Source: Croceimicrobium sp963974215 (lineage in GTDB: Bacteria > Bacteroidota > Bacteroidia > Flavobacteriales > Schleiferiaceae). Taken from it: a stretch of 64,000 nt of DNA. The stretch covers positions 62,001-126,000 of the forward strand of contig CAXBBL010000005.1 in the NCBI GenBank assembly GCA_963974215.1, in the 5' to 3' direction. Below, in pieces: positions 53,176 through 62,374 of the stretch (its first letter is position 1; each line of letters opens with the position of its first letter). Made by a program: the position numbers and the translations under genes. The notes below the pieces were generated by a model. It searched no databases. It saw nothing but the letters and a program-made list of their open reading frames with translations, and had not been told where the DNA came from.

Positions 53176-54493
53176 AGCGTAAGGATTCTACCGGGTTTTT
53201 CTCGGCGGCTTTTTTAGCAGGTGATAGTCCGAAAACTAGTCCCGTAACGGAAGCTACTCCGAAGGAAATAAGGATGGAATAGGCGCTAACAATGGTTTCG
53301 ATATTGGCGAAAGTAGAAACCAGGAAAGAGGCCAGAACTCCTAATAGTACACCAATTATCCCACCGCTTAAGCTAATTAAAAGCGCTTCCATTAAAAACT
53401 GCTGGATGATATCTTGTTTTTTAGCACCAATGGCCAAGCGGGTACCAATTTCACGCGTGCGTTCAAGCACTGAAGCGAGCATAATATTCATAATTCCAAT
53501 ACCACCCACCAAGAGAGAAATACCCGCAATGGCGCTTAATACCAAGTTGAAAATATCTTTGGTGCGCTGTTGTTGTTCTAGTAATTGTTGGGGAATAATC
53601 ACTTCAAAATCCACCACTTTATTGTGTTTTCGTTGCAAGAGGCGGCTAATAACGTCCGCGGTGCTACCCAAGTATTCACTGTCTTTTACTTGCACCACCA
53701 TGCGGTCAATTTGATGATAGTTTTTCATTGTGCGCACTTGGGGTTCATCCTCATCATCGAAATCGGAGCCACTAGCTTCCCGTAATTTAGCACGATCGAC
53801 ATAGCGACTTAAAACGGTATTGATAGGGGCGTAGATATCCATGTTATAATCGCGGATACCTAAATTTTCTTGTGCTTTAGAACTGAGGTTTATGCCTTTC
53901 GTGATGCCAATAATAGTGAGCCATTGTTTCCCCACCTTTATTTTCTGCCCCAAGGCTTTCGTGCCTGGGAAGAGCTTCTTTTTAATGCCACTACCGATAA
54001 TACAAACCGCTTCTTTGTTTAAGCTGTGAGCTTCACTAAAGGCTTGACCATTGCTAAGCTCAATATTAGAAACTTCGAAATAAGCAGGTTTAATACCAAT
54101 TAATTTAGCCGTGCGTCTTCTACCGCCACTAATTACATAGGTATCTATTACAATTTCGGGACTGATTGCTTTAACGGTAGGAAGAATTTCTAGGATACTG
54201 GCAGCATCTTTTAAATCGAGGCCTTTAGAGAATAATTTCTTTTCTTTCTGACCACTCTCAATTTGCCCGATCTCTGTTTCACTTTGCTCCACTATGGGTT
54301 TTATCTCAATATTATTGACGCCCACCAATTCTATTTGCTTGAGGATTTCTACCTGGGCACCTTTGCCAATGGCCAGCATAGTAATTACCGCTGCTACTCC
54401 GAAAATAATTCCCAGGGCAGTAAGAATAGAGCGCACTTTATTGGCCAAAATGGCATCAAAGGCGATGGTTAAGTTTATGAGGATGCGTTCCAT
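53168..54493 (-). CDS. MacB-type ABC transporter permease
   Basis: The 441 residues have the FtsX/MacB permease layout: an N-terminal membrane helix (about 20-42, RSILTALGIIFGVAAVITML), a large periplasmic domain (about 60-300) and three C-terminal helices (about 320-440), including GGIGIMNIMLASVLERTREI and GTRLAIGAKKQDIIQQFLME. No ATPase domain is fused. It pairs with the TolC and MacA-type genes, so it is an export component for a peptide, lipoprotein or small toxic compound; which one is not clear. The stop of the adaptor gene abuts its start. Confidence 0.9.
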   Translation of the reverse strand: MERILINLTIAFDAILANKVRSILTALGIIFGVAAVITMLAIGKGAQVEILKQIELVGVNNIEIKPIVEQSETEIGQIESGQKEKKLFSKGLDLKDAASILEILPTVKAISPEIVIDTYVISGGRRRTAKLIGIKPAYFEVSNIELSNGQAFSEAHSLNKEAVCIIGSGIKKKLFPGTKALGQKIKVGKQWLTIIGITKGINLSSKAQENLGIRDYNMDIYAPINTVLSRYVDRAKLREASGSDFDDEDEPQVRTMKNYHQIDRMVVQVKDSEYLGSTADVISRLLQRKHNKVVDFEVIIPQQLLEQQQRTKDIFNLVLSAIAGISLLVGGIGIMNIMLASVLERTREIGTRLAIGAKKQDIIQQFLMEALLISLSGGIIGVLLGVLASFLVSTFANIETIVSAYSILISFGVASVTGLVFGLSPAKKAAEKNPVESLRYE

Positions 54494-55747
54494 TTAGGAA
54501 TCAGCACTAAGGCGGTTAATCTCAGATTCACTAGCACTGCTTGGCTCGGTAAGGAATACTTCGGCTTCAGCCTCGAGACCCGCTTCAATTACTGCATATT
54601 CGTCATTACTGGTGCGAATCTTAACCTCTTGCTTGCTTATGCCAACGCTTTCTTTAAGATAAACAAAGGTAATACCCTCTTGGTTAAAGATGGCTTCTAA
54701 GGGAACTTGTAAAACCTGCTCTAAAGTTTTAGTGACAATTTGATTACTGGTTGTCATCCCAGGGCGATAGGTGCTATCGCTTTCGTTCACGCGAATAATT
54801 ATTTCAAAAACTTTCGAGTCTGAATCTTCGCGATCTTCCCCTACATTGGCCACTTCTATCACTTCTCCCGTAAGGGAAGCATCGGGGAAGGCATCTAAAC
54901 CTAAGATAACTTTTTGGCCTTGCTTTACTTTGCGAATGTCTACCTCGTTGATATATGTTTTGCTTTGCATTTCGCTTAGGTCGGGAAGGGTGGCAACGCC
55001 TGGGTCCCAAGGGGAAATGGTAGAGCCCGTTTTTCGTTTACGACCGCCCCATTCGCGTTTGTAAATTACCATGCCATTTTTAGGGGCCATAATGCGAAAT
55101 TCCTTTTCTAATTCTTGCAGGCTAGAAACTTTACTGCGGGTTTGTGATAGAGTAGCGCCGGCTTCTACCATTTTTGCGCGACTTTGTTTTTGCTTTATAA
55201 TGTAATTGTCTTTGCTTTGAGCTAGACTCTGCTCAAGCTTTTCTAAATCTAATTTCAGGCGCTGAATCGTTGCGGGTGGTTCGTAAATACTTTGCTCTAT
55301 TTCAATTTTCTTCTGTTTAATGTCGAAAACTAAAGATTCCAATTCGCTGCGTTTTTCACGCATTTCTAAGGTGGTGTCTAACTGTGTTTGGGTGTAAATA
55401 CTTTGCGCTTTGTCGTATTCAGTTAGGAGATCATTTAACTTGCTACTCAACTCGGTTTTATCCAGCTCTGCTACAAAATCACCCTTCTCCACATAAGTGC
55501 CTTCCGCTACAAGGTCCGAAATTTTAATATTGTAAAGACCGTACTGACGTGAATTGCTCGGTCCATTAATATCCTCAGAATTTTTAGCCATAAGTTCACC
55601 TGAGCTAGTCACTAAATCGGTAAAATCGGATACAAAAGCAATGGTAGTAATATCGCGTTCTTGAGTCTCATCTCCCTTAAAGGCAAACCAAGCTATAAGG
55701 ATTGCGATAATACCAATAATAAGACCGATAGTTTGATTTTTTTTCAA
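54494..55747 (-). CDS. MacA/HlyD-type periplasmic adaptor protein
   Basis: This 417-residue protein has an N-terminal membrane anchor (about 5-22) followed by the adaptor architecture: barrel-sandwich lipoyl half (about 40-90 and 200-240), a long coiled-coil hairpin (about 90-200), and a beta-barrel domain (about 240-330) with NEVDIRKVKQGQKVILGLDA. It bridges the MacB-type permease and the TolC channel. It is the first gene of the operon. The homologous system also needs an ATPase, which is not found beside these genes. Confidence 0.88.
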   Translation of the reverse strand: MKKNQTIGLIIGIIAILIAWFAFKGDETQERDITTIAFVSDFTDLVTSSGELMAKNSEDINGPSNSRQYGLYNIKISDLVAEGTYVEKGDFVAELDKTELSSKLNDLLTEYDKAQSIYTQTQLDTTLEMREKRSELESLVFDIKQKKIEIEQSIYEPPATIQRLKLDLEKLEQSLAQSKDNYIIKQKQSRAKMVEAGATLSQTRSKVSSLQELEKEFRIMAPKNGMVIYKREWGGRKRKTGSTISPWDPGVATLPDLSEMQSKTYINEVDIRKVKQGQKVILGLDAFPDASLTGEVIEVANVGEDREDSDSKVFEIIIRVNESDSTYRPGMTTSNQIVTKTLEQVLQVPLEAIFNQEGITFVYLKESVGISKQEVKIRTSNDEYAVIEAGLEAEAEVFLTEPSSASESEINRLSADS

Positions 55748-55917
55748 GATGCTTTTTTTTCAGAGTGAGCGCCAAGATAAGGAAAAAAAACAGCCTTAAC
55801 AGGGCAATTATTGTTGCTACCAGAATAATTTGCGGCTAGCATTGGTACTATTGAAAACTGATTTATTTTAATAATAGTATGCCGTTTTGAGTATGGTTTC
55901 TACTGTAGGAGAACAGT

Positions 55918-56634
55918 TTAATTTACCTTATTTGGCGAAGCATCCACCCCATTAACATAAGCGTCAATAACCCCTAATTTCTCGGCGTATTCATCGCCCT
56001 GAAAGCCTTTAAGGTCCTTGTATTCCACCAAATGATTATAGGCACGCTGAAACTTGGAGGCTAAGGGGAAATAAGACCAATGCCATTTTTCTTCGCGGTA
56101 GCCTTGCTCGCGATAATTGTTAAAAGCAATATAGGGTTGATAAAATCCAAATTTAGCAGCATTGGCACTAAGCCAAGTGTAAATTTTTAAACCTTCTCCA
56201 CTTTCGAAGTAGTTATTTTCTAAGGCGTTTAAATCGAAATCGGTCCCCCAATGATGGCGACTAGTACCTGGCATGGAACTGTATTGTAAAATACGTTCGG
56301 CGCGACTGCTTTCTTCGCCACCAAAACTGGCCCATTTACGATTCCAAATGCCACTTTGATAGGAACGATTGCGGGTGGCAGAAACGATGATTAGTTGAAT
56401 ACCTTCATCTTCCGCGGCCTTCCACATGTCCTTGAAAGCGTCATAAACTTCATCGCGCAAGTAGGCATTTTCTTTGGTGGTGTATTTTGAACGCAACTTT
56501 TTAAAGTCGCGATGATCGTCTGGGTTTATATCACCTAATAAATCTGCCTTAGTGTAGGTAGGAGGTTCTTTAAAACTGAAATTAGCCCAGGAGCTAAAGA
56601 GTATTAAAAATACGATCAGTCCTGGGCTACGCAT
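55918..56634 (-). CDS. D-alanyl-D-alanine carboxypeptidase family protein (VanY-like)
   Basis: The 238 residues include a signal peptide (about 1-20) and the M15B peptidase fold. Zinc ligands and catalytic residues are visible in SMPGTSRHHWGTDFDLNAL (S-x-H-x-x-G-x-x-x-D form, about 127-145) and EEKWHWSYFP (E-x-x-H, about 188-197). It would trim D-Ala from peptidoglycan stem peptides in the periplasm. Its start is one base after the isocitrate dehydrogenase stop on the same strand, so the two are likely co-transcribed, an odd functional pair. Confidence 0.85.
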   Translation of the reverse strand: MRSPGLIVFLILFSSWANFSFKEPPTYTKADLLGDINPDDHRDFKKLRSKYTTKENAYLRDEVYDAFKDMWKAAEDEGIQLIIVSATRNRSYQSGIWNRKWASFGGEESSRAERILQYSSMPGTSRHHWGTDFDLNALENNYFESGEGLKIYTWLSANAAKFGFYQPYIAFNNYREQGYREEKWHWSYFPLASKFQRAYNHLVEYKDLKGFQGDEYAEKLGVIDAYVNGVDASPNKVN

Positions 56635-56635
56635 A

Positions 56636-58855
56636 CTATTTTATCAAATCGTTTAAGGTCTTACTAGGACGCATCGCAGCACGCACTAAACTTTCATTCG
56701 GATAGTAATAGCCTTTGATATTGACAGCATTTCCTTGAGCGCTGTTTAACTCTTGCATTATAGTCTCTTCTTTCGCAAGCATAGCTGCTGCTAATGGGCT
56801 GAAATGTGCTTTAAGTGCAGCATCTTTATCTTGATTGGCCAAGGCTTCGGCCCAGTACATGCAGAGGTAGAAATGACTACCGCGGTTGTCAATTTCATTT
56901 ACCTTTCGAGAAGGAGATTTATTCTCATCTAAATATTTACTGGTTGCTATATCTAAAGTTTCTCCTAAAATTAAGGCCTTGGGATTGTTGCTATTGTTGC
57001 CCAGGTGATCAAATGAAGCCGCTAGAGCTAAAAATTCACCCAATGAATCCCAGCGTAAATGACCTTCTTCAATAAATTGCTCCACATGCTTAGGAGCAGA
57101 ACCACCTGCACCGGTTTCAAAAAGACCACCACCGTTCATTAGAGGAACAATACTGAGCATTTTGGCACTAGTTCCAACTTCTAAAATAGGGAAGAGGTCG
57201 GTTAAATAATCGCGTAAAACATTACCCGTAACTGAAATGGTATTTTTACCTTCTTTCGCTCTTTGTAGGCTAAAACGTGTTGCCTCCTCGGGTGCGAGGA
57301 TGGGAAGTTCTAAGCCTTCAGTATTGTGATCTTTTAAATAAAGACTTACTTTTTCTCTGAGTTGATTGTCATGGGCACGTTTTGGATCTAACCAAAAAAC
57401 AGCTGGCGTACCGGTTGCCCGCGCGCGGTTAACGGCTAATTTTACCCAGTCGCGGATGGGCTCATCTTTAACCTGACACATACGCCAGATGTCACCTGCT
57501 TGAACCGCGTGTTCCATTAAAACAGTTCCGTCAGCATCAATCACTTGCATGGTGCCAGCGGTAGATACTTGGAAGGTTTTATCGTGCGAACCGTATTCTT
57601 CCGCTTTTTGTGCCATCAAACCTACATTGCTTACGCTGCCCATGGTAGTAGGGTCGAAAGCGCCGTTTTCTCGACAAAAGTTAATGGTTTCTTGGTAGAC
57701 ACCTGCGTAACAACGATCAGGAATAATGGCCTTCGTGTCTTGCGATTTATCGTGCTTATTCCACATCTGCCCGGAAGTTCTAATCATAGCAGGCATGGAG
57801 GCATCGATAATAACATCGTTAGGTGCATGTAAATTGGTGATGCCTTTATGGGAGTTTACCATGGCAAGGTCAGGACCATTGTCATAGCAAGCTTGAATAT
57901 CCGCCTCAATAGCGGCTTGAGTTTTGGCGTCTAAGTTGGTGATGGCTTCCAATAGAACAGCCATACCGTTATTAGGATTAACCCCTAAGTCTTTTAGGGT
58001 GTCGGCGTATTTATCGGAAATGGGTTTGAAGAAGGCTTTTACGAAATATCCAAAAATTATGGGATCCGAAACCTTCATCATGGTCGCTTTCAGGTGTACT
58101 GAAAAGAGTACCCCTTTGGCTTTCGCATCAGCAATTTGCTCATGAATAAATGTTTCTAAAGCAGCTACATTGAGAAAGGACGCATCAATAATTTCATCCT
58201 TTAAAAGAGCTAATTTATCTTTCAGAACTGTCACATGTCCTTTAGCATCTACATGTTGAATGACAACGGTGGTGGCTTCCTTTATACAAACAGATTTTTC
58301 ACTAGCGTAGAAGTCGCCTTCTTGCATACTCGCTACATGAGACAGAGAATCTTTAGACCAAGCTCCCATAGAATGGGGATGTTTCTTGGCAAATTCTTTG
58401 ACAGCTTTGGGGGCACGACGATCCGAATTACCCTCACGTAAAACAGGATTTACTGCACTTCCCTTTACCTTGTCGTAACGATTGCGAACATCTTTCTCCT
58501 CATCGTTGCTGGCAGTATCGGGATAATCAGGAATCGTATAACCCTGTGATTGTAGTTCTGCTATCGCCTCTTTTAATTGCGGCAAAGAAGCGCTAATATT
58601 GGGTAATTTGATAATGTTGGCTTCGGGGCTTTTGGCAATTTCACCTAATTCTGAAAGGTGGTCCGCTACTTTTTGATCGGCACGTAGCTTGTCGGGGAAA
58701 AGGGCTAAAATTCTGGCCGCTAATGAAATATCTCTTGTCTCTACCTCAATGGAAGCCGCTTTGGCAAAACTCTCTACTAAGGGTAAAAAAGAGCGCGTGG
58801 CTAAAGCAGGGGCTTCATCGGTTAGGGTGTAGATAATTTTCATGGTGTCGGACAT
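56636..58855 (-). CDS. icd: Isocitrate dehydrogenase, NADP-dependent, monomeric type
   Basis: At 739 residues this is the monomeric form of isocitrate dehydrogenase, a TCA-cycle enzyme making 2-oxoglutarate and NADPH. The beginning (IIYTLTDEAPALATRSFLP), NPVLREGNSDRRAPKAVKEF with KKHPHSMG near 132-160, GTMQVIDADG and the C-terminal LGNNSNNPKALILGETLDIA region are family-typical. The length is as expected and no truncation is seen. It is transcribed leftward before the VanY-like gene. A 232-base gap separates it from dnaX. Confidence 0.95.
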   Translation of the reverse strand: MSDTMKIIYTLTDEAPALATRSFLPLVESFAKAASIEVETRDISLAARILALFPDKLRADQKVADHLSELGEIAKSPEANIIKLPNISASLPQLKEAIAELQSQGYTIPDYPDTASNDEEKDVRNRYDKVKGSAVNPVLREGNSDRRAPKAVKEFAKKHPHSMGAWSKDSLSHVASMQEGDFYASEKSVCIKEATTVVIQHVDAKGHVTVLKDKLALLKDEIIDASFLNVAALETFIHEQIADAKAKGVLFSVHLKATMMKVSDPIIFGYFVKAFFKPISDKYADTLKDLGVNPNNGMAVLLEAITNLDAKTQAAIEADIQACYDNGPDLAMVNSHKGITNLHAPNDVIIDASMPAMIRTSGQMWNKHDKSQDTKAIIPDRCYAGVYQETINFCRENGAFDPTTMGSVSNVGLMAQKAEEYGSHDKTFQVSTAGTMQVIDADGTVLMEHAVQAGDIWRMCQVKDEPIRDWVKLAVNRARATGTPAVFWLDPKRAHDNQLREKVSLYLKDHNTEGLELPILAPEEATRFSLQRAKEGKNTISVTGNVLRDYLTDLFPILEVGTSAKMLSIVPLMNGGGLFETGAGGSAPKHVEQFIEEGHLRWDSLGEFLALAASFDHLGNNSNNPKALILGETLDIATSKYLDENKSPSRKVNEIDNRGSHFYLCMYWAEALANQDKDAALKAHFSPLAAAMLAKEETIMQELNSAQGNAVNIKGYYYPNESLVRAAMRPSKTLNDLIK

Positions 58856-59087
58856 ATTCTAAATTTATAATTTATAACAAAAGCTTTGCTCTGCATGTAA
58901 TGCAGAAGCTCAAACGGCCAACAAAATGAGAGGTGAGGTAAAGCTTGGTTGGTCGCTTAAACCGGGGCGCGAAAATATGAAAATTTATTGGTAATTTAGT
59001 CTAAAGCCCAGAATGGATTTGCTAAATAGGTATATCTGTGAGTGGTGTAATTACTTGCTAATTAGTTTTTTAGATGGTCGCTAGCCG

Positions 59088-60884
59088 CTATTTTATCTCT
59101 AAGTTTAAATCGGTTCTTAATTGCTCCAACAAGGGATTTTTCTCCAATAGGTATTGGTATTTCTCTTGCGGCGAATAAGGTTCCAATTTTTGGGTTCCTT
59201 CTACAATTTGCACCGAAATATTTAGGGCATAATTGTTTAGATTTTCGCGTAAGAAGTAGAGCAGATCGCGTTTTATCGCTTCAAAACTTTGCTCCTGAAT
59301 ATTGTTATCTAGCGTAAGCGTCACTTTGGGTCCATCTACCGCAAGGGGCTTATCGCTTAAAGTGGCCAAAGTAACGCGTTGCCGTTCAGCTTTAGCTTTT
59401 TCTAAAAAGAGTTGCCATACTTTTTGGAGTTGCTCTAAATCAAAGGCATCTTGGGGCTTACCCACCACTGGAGCATCCAAATCTTCCTCCTCTTCCTCTC
59501 CCTCTTTTTTAGCCAGCGGATTTTTCCCTTCTAAAGTTTGCGAAATGGAAAAGGAAGCTTTGCGCTTTAAAGGGGCATTAAGTTTAGGTTTCGGATTGTC
59601 TTCTTTTGCATCTGCCACAGAGGGATTGGGCGCAGTTGTAGCTGAGCTAGGCCCGGGGCTACTGGCCTTTTCTTGGGCTGCTGGTTTTGGTGTTTCGCTT
59701 TTTCCCTCTACGGGAGATGCAATCCGAGCATCACTTTTCTCAGCTTGAGGGCTCGGTGCGCCGGGCTGTACTTGCGGACTAGGACTAGGTTCTAGTTCAG
59801 ATTTTTTTTTTTCGCTCGGAGCAGTTAGTTTGCTCCAAGTAGCGGCCAGTTCCATCAGAAGCAGTTCCACCAGCAGGCGCGTATTGCTACTACTTTTATA
59901 GCGAACATCAGCTTCCGAAATTATTTTTAAAGCGCGTAAAAGAAAGGAGGCATTTACCGCTTTAGCTTGCGTTTCGTAGCGACCGCGCACTTCGGCGCCT
60001 ACTTCTAAGAGTTTTAAGGTACTGGGATTTTGGCAAACCAATAAATCGCGACAGTGAGAAGCTAGTCCATTTATATAGATATGGCCATCGAAGCCATTTT
60101 CTAAAATTTCATCGAATATATTAAAGAGTCCCGCTTTATCGTCGGCTAAAACCAGGTCGAGCGTACGGAAATAATAATCGTAATCGAGAACACGCAGGTT
60201 ATCAATTACATCTTGGTAGCTAATGCTAGAACCGGAATAAGAAGCAATACGGTCAAAGATTGATAAGGCATCTCTAAGGGCGCCATCTGCCTTTTGAGCG
60301 ATAATACGCAAAGCCTGTTCTTCAGCTTGGATATTTTCTTTGGCCGCAACATTTTGCAGATGCTTAATGATGTCTTCAACGGAAATTCGTTTGAAGTCAT
60401 AAATCTGGCAACGACTTAAAATGGTGGGAATAATCTTGTGTTTCTCGGTCGTGGCCAAGATGAAAATAGCATGCTTAGGCGGTTCCTCTAAGGTTTTTAG
60501 GAAAGCGTTAAAGGCTTGTTGCGAGAGCATGTGCACCTCATCGATAATATAAACCTTAAATTTCCCTCTTTGAGGAGCGAAGCGCACTTGGTCGATGAGG
60601 TTTCGAATATCATCTACCGAGTTATTAGAAGCCGCATCGAGTTCAAAAATATTGAAGGAGTAATCGTCATCGCCCGTCTCATGATCTTCAGCATTAATAA
60701 GCTTAGCCAAAATACGCGCGCTAGTGGTTTTACCCACGCCACGCGGACCTGTAAACAAAAGGGCTTGCGCCAGATGGTTATTCTGTATGGCATTAAATAG
60801 GGTGTTGGTCACATGACTTTGACCGACAACTTCGTCGAATACTTGCGGACGATATTTACGAGCGGAGACGATATAATTTTCCAT
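59088..60884 (-). CDS. dnaX: DNA polymerase III subunit gamma/tau (DnaX)
   Basis: The clamp-loader ATPase has 598 residues from the ATG at 60884 (MENYIVSARKYRPQVFDEVV); a GTG at 60890 would add two. Domain I has Walker A GPRGVGKTTSARILAK (about 47-62), DEVHML Walker B, and an ELDAASNNSVDDIR segment. The four cysteines of the zinc module usual in many DnaX proteins are absent. Domains II-III end near residue 355. A Pro/Ser/Lys-rich linker and the tau C-terminus follow. At 59802-59812 an A11 run (minus strand) sits exactly at the junction; see the separate entry. The gene is divergent from rpsF. Confidence 0.95.
   Translation of the reverse strand: MENYIVSARKYRPQVFDEVVGQSHVTNTLFNAIQNNHLAQALLFTGPRGVGKTTSARILAKLINAEDHETGDDDYSFNIFELDAASNNSVDDIRNLIDQVRFAPQRGKFKVYIIDEVHMLSQQAFNAFLKTLEEPPKHAIFILATTEKHKIIPTILSRCQIYDFKRISVEDIIKHLQNVAAKENIQAEEQALRIIAQKADGALRDALSIFDRIASYSGSSISYQDVIDNLRVLDYDYYFRTLDLVLADDKAGLFNIFDEILENGFDGHIYINGLASHCRDLLVCQNPSTLKLLEVGAEVRGRYETQAKAVNASFLLRALKIISEADVRYKSSSNTRLLVELLLMELAATWSKLTAPSEKKKSELEPSPSPQVQPGAPSPQAEKSDARIASPVEGKSETPKPAAQEKASSPGPSSATTAPNPSVADAKEDNPKPKLNAPLKRKASFSISQTLEGKNPLAKKEGEEEEEDLDAPVVGKPQDAFDLEQLQKVWQLFLEKAKAERQRVTLATLSDKPLAVDGPKVTLTLDNNIQEQSFEAIKRDLLYFLRENLNNYALNISVQIVEGTQKLEPYSPQEKYQYLLEKNPLLEQLRTDLNLEIK
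59802..59812 (-). promoter_or_regulatory. A11 slippage tract in dnaX, possible gamma-subunit switch
   Basis: On the coding strand this is eleven A after a G (GAA AAA AAA AAA TCT). If one A is added, the next codons are ATC TGA; if one is lost, they are AAT CTG AAC TAG. Both shifted frames stop within four codons, giving proteins of about 362-363 residues that end at the junction of domain III, as a gamma-type subunit would. Thermus dnaX uses a run of nine A for transcriptional slippage. The role here is inferred. Confidence 0.5.
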
Positions 60885-60973
60885 CGCCACAAATATAGTA
60901 AGCCAGCTTTAAGCGGCGAGGGCCAAAAAGAGAAAAGAATTAACAGTAATTTTCAATTTTCTTAGTGGAGGGC

Positions 60974-61004
60974 TTTATTCGTAGGTAATATTTCTCTACT
61001 TTTG
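60974..61004 (+). promoter_or_regulatory. Promoter of the rpsF-rpsR-rplI operon
   Basis: TTTA (60974-60977) is followed after 19 bases by TACTTTTG (60997-61004), a perfect Bacteroidetes -7 box. The rpsF ATG is 51 bases downstream. Confidence 0.7.
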
Positions 61005-61055
61005 CACTCCTTTTTAGAAAAGGTTCAAATATTTAATAATTAATTGTTTAACTAG

Positions 61056-61394
61056 ATGAATCAATACGAATCCGTTTTCATCATGCATCCCGTCTTATCT
61101 GAAGATCAGGTAAGGGAAACGGTAGAAAAATTCAAAGGCTTCATTGAAGCCAAAGGCGGTTCAATTCTCCAAGAAGAGAATTGGGGCCTTAAGAAATTAG
61201 CCTATCCTATTCAAAGTAAGCGAAGTGGCTTCTATCACTTGTTAGAGTTTCAAGTGCCAGGAGAAGTAATTGCACCTTTAGAAGTAGAAATGAAACGCGA
61301 TGAGCGTATCATGCGCTTCATGAATGTTGCAATGGACAAGCATCACGTAGATTACGCGAAAGTGCGTCGTTCCAAACTACAAACTTCCAAATAA
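61056..61394 (+). CDS. rpsF: 30S ribosomal protein S6
   Basis: The 112 residues match bS6: MNQYESVFIMHPVLSEDQV at the start, a GLKKLAYPIQSKRSGFYHLL central strand region (about 48-67), and RDERIMRFMNVAMD near 88-101. S6 binds the central domain of 16S rRNA together with S18, which is encoded by the next gene. No ssb gene lies between rpsF and rpsR, unlike in many Proteobacteria. It is the first gene of the operon, downstream of a good promoter. Confidence 0.96.
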   Translation: MNQYESVFIMHPVLSEDQVRETVEKFKGFIEAKGGSILQEENWGLKKLAYPIQSKRSGFYHLLEFQVPGEVIAPLEVEMKRDERIMRFMNVAMDKHHVDYAKVRRSKLQTSK

Positions 61395-61413
61395 CATTTA
61401 AAAGAATTAGAAG

Positions 61414-61701
61414 ATGGCTGAATTAGATACAGGATCGAATCAATCAGAAATTCGTTACCTACAACCACTTAAAATCGACACGGGTTCTCGCAACAAGTAC
61501 TGTCGCTTCCGTCGCTACGGAATTAAGTATGTAGATTACAAAGACACTGACTTTTTAAGTCAGTTCTTAAACGAGCAAGGTAAAATTTTGCCGCGCCGTA
61601 TCACTGGTACTTCTTTGAAATACCAGCGCAAAGTGGCTACCGCTATTAAGCGTGCCCGTCACATTGCTATTTTACCTTACGTAACAGATAACCTTAAATA
61701 A
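61414..61701 (+). CDS. rpsR: 30S ribosomal protein S18
   Basis: This basic protein of 95 residues contains the bS18 core: KYCRFRRYGIKYVDYKD (about 27-43), LSQFLNEQGKILPRRITGTS (about 46-65) and KYQRKVATAIKRARHIAILP. It binds 16S rRNA as a heterodimer with S6. It starts 19 bases after rpsF stop and precedes rplI by 10 bases. Confidence 0.96.
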   Translation: MAELDTGSNQSEIRYLQPLKIDTGSRNKYCRFRRYGIKYVDYKDTDFLSQFLNEQGKILPRRITGTSLKYQRKVATAIKRARHIAILPYVTDNLK

Positions 61702-61711
61702 ATAAAAAATT

Positions 61712-62167
61712 ATGGAAGTTATTCTGAAACAAGACGTAGACAATTTAGGCTACAAAGACGATGTAGTTACTGTTAAGAACGGTTACGGTCGTAATTACTT
61801 ATTGCCACAAGGACACGCTGAATTAGCGACTCCTTCTGCCAAAAAAGTATTAGCTGAGAACATTAAGCAACGCATGCACAAAGAAGCGAAAGCTATCGAA
61901 GATGCTAAGAAAACTGCGGAAGCTATAAATGCTCTTGAGATTAAAATGATTACCAAAGTAGGCAAGGGCAACAAGTTGTTCGGATCTATTAACAATGCCG
62001 ACTTAGCGGACGAACTAGCGAAAGCTGGTCACAAAATCGATCGCAAGTACATCGTTATTCAAGGTGGTACTGTAAAAGCTACTGGTCCTTATAGCGCTAA
62101 CATTCGTCTTCACCGCGAGGTGAACGTTACTTTAAACTTTGAAGTAATCGGAGAAGTAGCTAAATAA
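61712..62167 (+). CDS. rplI: 50S ribosomal protein L9
   Basis: The 151-residue bL9 protein has the N-terminal domain MEVILKQDVDNLGYKDDVV with KNGYGRNYLLPQGHA (about 1-37), a long connecting helix (about 40-75) and the C-terminal KVGKGNKLFGSINNADLADEL domain. It binds 23S rRNA near L1. It is the last gene of the operon and a strong terminator follows. Confidence 0.97.
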   Translation: MEVILKQDVDNLGYKDDVVTVKNGYGRNYLLPQGHAELATPSAKKVLAENIKQRMHKEAKAIEDAKKTAEAINALEIKMITKVGKGNKLFGSINNADLADELAKAGHKIDRKYIVIQGGTVKATGPYSANIRLHREVNVTLNFEVIGEVAK

Positions 62168-62198
62168 TAAGTCTTAGACTATATTTCAATACTAATTA

Positions 62199-62225
62199 GG
62201 CCCTCGTTTGAGGGTCTTTTTTTTT
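62199..62225 (+). terminator. Terminator of the rpsF-rpsR-rplI operon
   Basis: The stem GGCCCTC/GAGGGTC (7 bp, one G-U, loop GTTT) is followed by nine T, about 30 bases after the rplI stop. Confidence 0.92.
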
Positions 62226-62316
62226 GTCTAGAATTGAGACCGCTGCGCTGTGAGATTTGGGTATTGATATGGAATGGCGATAATGATTGACGTTTTTTCT
62301 TCGAAAGGTAATTCGG

Positions 62317-62374
62317 TTGTAACCGTTTTTCAAAGGAAGAAGATTCCGAACTAAATTCGGAATGACGGTCTGGG
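62317..62374. repeat. 58-base palindromic repeat, copy 1
   Basis: This starts TTGTAACCG and ends GACGGTCTGGG, and contains the hairpin ATTCCGAA-CTAAA-TTCGGAAT. It matches 63010-63067 base for base except a few positions, without gaps; weaker similarity extends a further 30-40 bases on the right. Confidence 0.75.

Noticed and set aside
53292..53714. A 140-codon plus-strand frame opposite the ABC permease
   Set aside because: Antisense of conserved permease helices; no promoter or homologous features.
59302..59748. A 148-codon plus-strand frame opposite dnaX
   Set aside because: It is the shadow of the Pro/Ser/Lys-rich tau linker; serine-rich composition follows from the antisense.
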